DNA of 48,486 bases, from contig JAHJIN010000219.1 of NCBI GenBank assembly GCA_018823415.1, positions 1 through 48,486 on the forward strand. The letters run 5' to 3'. The notes under the pieces are model-generated. The model saw only the letters and a program-made list of their open reading frames with translations, was not told the origin of the DNA and made no database searches. Made by a program: the position numbers and the translations under genes. Below are positions 47,697 to 48,486 of the stretch, piece after piece (within the stretch, counting starts at the first letter, position 1; every line of letters begins with the position of its first letter). The stretch is from Chloroflexota bacterium. Its GTDB lineage: Bacteria > Chloroflexota > JAHJIN01.

Positions 47697-48486
47697 ATGA
47701 GATCATACGTCATGCGTCATGTACGGTACATAACCGCCGTGGGCCTGGTGGCCCTGGCCGGTGTCCTGGCCTTGGTGGGCTGCACGTCGCCCAGCCCGGC
47801 CCAGCCCACCGGCGACCAGCCGACGGTGCAGATCGTCGCGCCCCCTGCCAGCATACAATTCACCCCCGGCGAGACCGTGACCGTCCAGGTCAAGGTCGCG
47901 GACACCCAGGGGATCGTTCGCGTGGAACTGCTGGCGGACGATGCTGTGGTGGCGACCCATAACCTGCCGCAGCCGGTCCCCACGTGGGAGGGGGAACTCG
48001 CCTGGGTGAATCCATCGCCGGGCACTCATGTCTTGCTGGTGCGGGCCACCAACGTGGCCGGGGCAGTCAGCGACCCGGCCACGTTCAACGTGCAGGTGGC
48101 CGGGCCGGGCACCACGGTTGCCCGGCCATCGCCCACCCTACCTTCCGGCGCGCCGACCCTGGAACCTGGCGCGCCGACCCAGGTACCCGGCGCGCTGACC
48201 AAGGTACCCACAGCACCACCTACGTCGCCGCCGACAACGCCGACAGTGCCGCCCACCGCACCACCTACCGCACCGCCCACGGCGCCACCTACCGCACCGC
48301 CCACGGCGCCACCTACCGCACCGCCCACGGCGCCACCTACCGCACCGCCCACGGCGCCACCTACCGCACCGCCCACGGCGACGCCAATAGAGCCGCCCAC
48401 GGCGACGCCAATAGAGCCGCCCACGGCGACGCCAATAGAGCCGCCCACGGCGACGCCAATAGAGCCGCCCACGGCGACGCCGACCA
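47697..48486 (+). CDS. Lipoprotein with Ig-like domain and Thr/Pro repeats, cut by window edge
   Basis: At least 263 residues are read. A signal peptide ends in the lipobox ALVGC near residue 29. An Ig-like beta domain follows (VQIVAPPASIQFTPGETVTVQVKV; about 44-135), typical of bacterial surface proteins. From about residue 150 the sequence is Thr/Pro/Ala-rich, first as PTAPPTAPP repeats and then TATPIEPP repeats to the edge. The start is supported by CGGGAGG seven bases upstream. It is probably a cell-surface protein with a length-variable stalk; the C-terminal domain is outside the window. Confidence 0.85.
   Translation, partial: MRSYVMRHVRYITAVGLVALAGVLALVGCTSPSPAQPTGDQPTVQIVAPPASIQFTPGETVTVQVKVADTQGIVRVELLADDAVVATHNLPQPVPTWEGELAWVNPSPGTHVLLVRATNVAGAVSDPATFNVQVAGPGTTVARPSPTLPSGAPTLEPGAPTQVPGALTKVPTAPPTSPPTTPTVPPTAPPTAPPTAPPTAPPTAPPTAPPTAPPTAPPTAPPTAPPTATPIEPPTATPIEPPTATPIEPPTATPIEPPTATPT
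48250..48486. repeat. Two successive 24-bp coding tandem repeats
   Basis: Units of CCACCTACCGCACCGCCCAC plus GGCG repeat about five times to near 48378, then units of GACGCCAATAGAGCCGCCCA plus CGGC repeat at least four times to the edge. Both periods are 24 bases, so the frame is kept when whole units are gained or lost. Confidence 0.9.

Overview
The window is 48.5 kb of GC-rich bacterial chromosome. It most resembles a Chloroflexota (Anaerolineae-like) genome, probably a metagenome-derived contig. That placement is inferred from style, not from a marker phylogeny: high-GC coding DNA, lipoproteins and single-pass proteins with Thr/Pro-rich linkers, MoxR-DUF58-DUF4129 clusters, a very long PriA with extra winged-helix modules, paired M42 peptidases and CpaE-like ATPases. 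There is one tRNA (Pro, GGG anticodon), no rRNA and no CRISPR array.

Region by region. 1-4.3 kb: the edge of a transposase, then two forward genes, a degenerate alkaline-phosphatase-superfamily membrane protein and an NDP-forming acyl-CoA synthetase-like protein; both lack residues essential for normal catalysis in their families. 4.4-7.4 kb: an unknown protein with an amphipathic tail, a phospholipase D-like lipoprotein and rimO. 7.4-11.1 kb: a YacP-like NYN protein divergent from rpsT (each with a clear promoter), then an ECF sigma factor, a propeller-bearing anti-sigma factor and a 35-residue membrane microprotein. 11.3-14.8 kb: two GT4-type glycosyltransferases and a MoxR ATPase. 14.8-21.4 kb (reverse): queD, a C4 zinc-ribbon coiled-coil protein, a NIF3-family protein, an HNH endonuclease, two M42 aminopeptidases and two single-pass proteins with Thr/Pro linkers. 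21.4-25.3 kb: a moxR-DUF58-DUF4129 operon. 25.3-33.5 kb: a MITE-like element, a UbiB-type kinase divergent from a LabA-like NYN protein, a DUF3467 protein, tRNA-Pro and the priA-TPR-MEMO1 operon. 33.5-35.1 kb: an AT-richer island with a small membrane protein, a HEPN-like protein whose end is formed by an inverted-repeat element, and hicBA. 35.2-45 kb (reverse): the most interesting segment. 45.2-47.5 kb: a complete insertion sequence with 33-35 bp terminal repeats and a transposase split at a T7 run. 47.7 kb to the end: a lipoprotein gene with 24-bp coding repeats, cut by the window edge.

The 35-45 kb segment carries relatives of three bacterial-microcompartment proteins: the shell electron-carrier PduT (Cys38 retained), its flavin/Fe-S partner PduS, and the vertex pentamer PduN/EutN. 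No signature enzyme and no hexameric BMC-H shell protein is in the window. Interleaved are a membrane-anchored receiver-ParA protein that lacks both P-loop lysines, an unknown membrane-anchored protein, an O-antigen-ligase/TPR membrane protein and a toxin-antitoxin pair with a frameshifted toxin. A near-consensus sigma-70 promoter sits directly in front of the pduS-like gene. I read this as a satellite or unusual microcompartment locus in which an electron-conduit shell module is joined to a membrane-tethered, phosphorylation-responsive positioning or signalling protein. That reading is inference.
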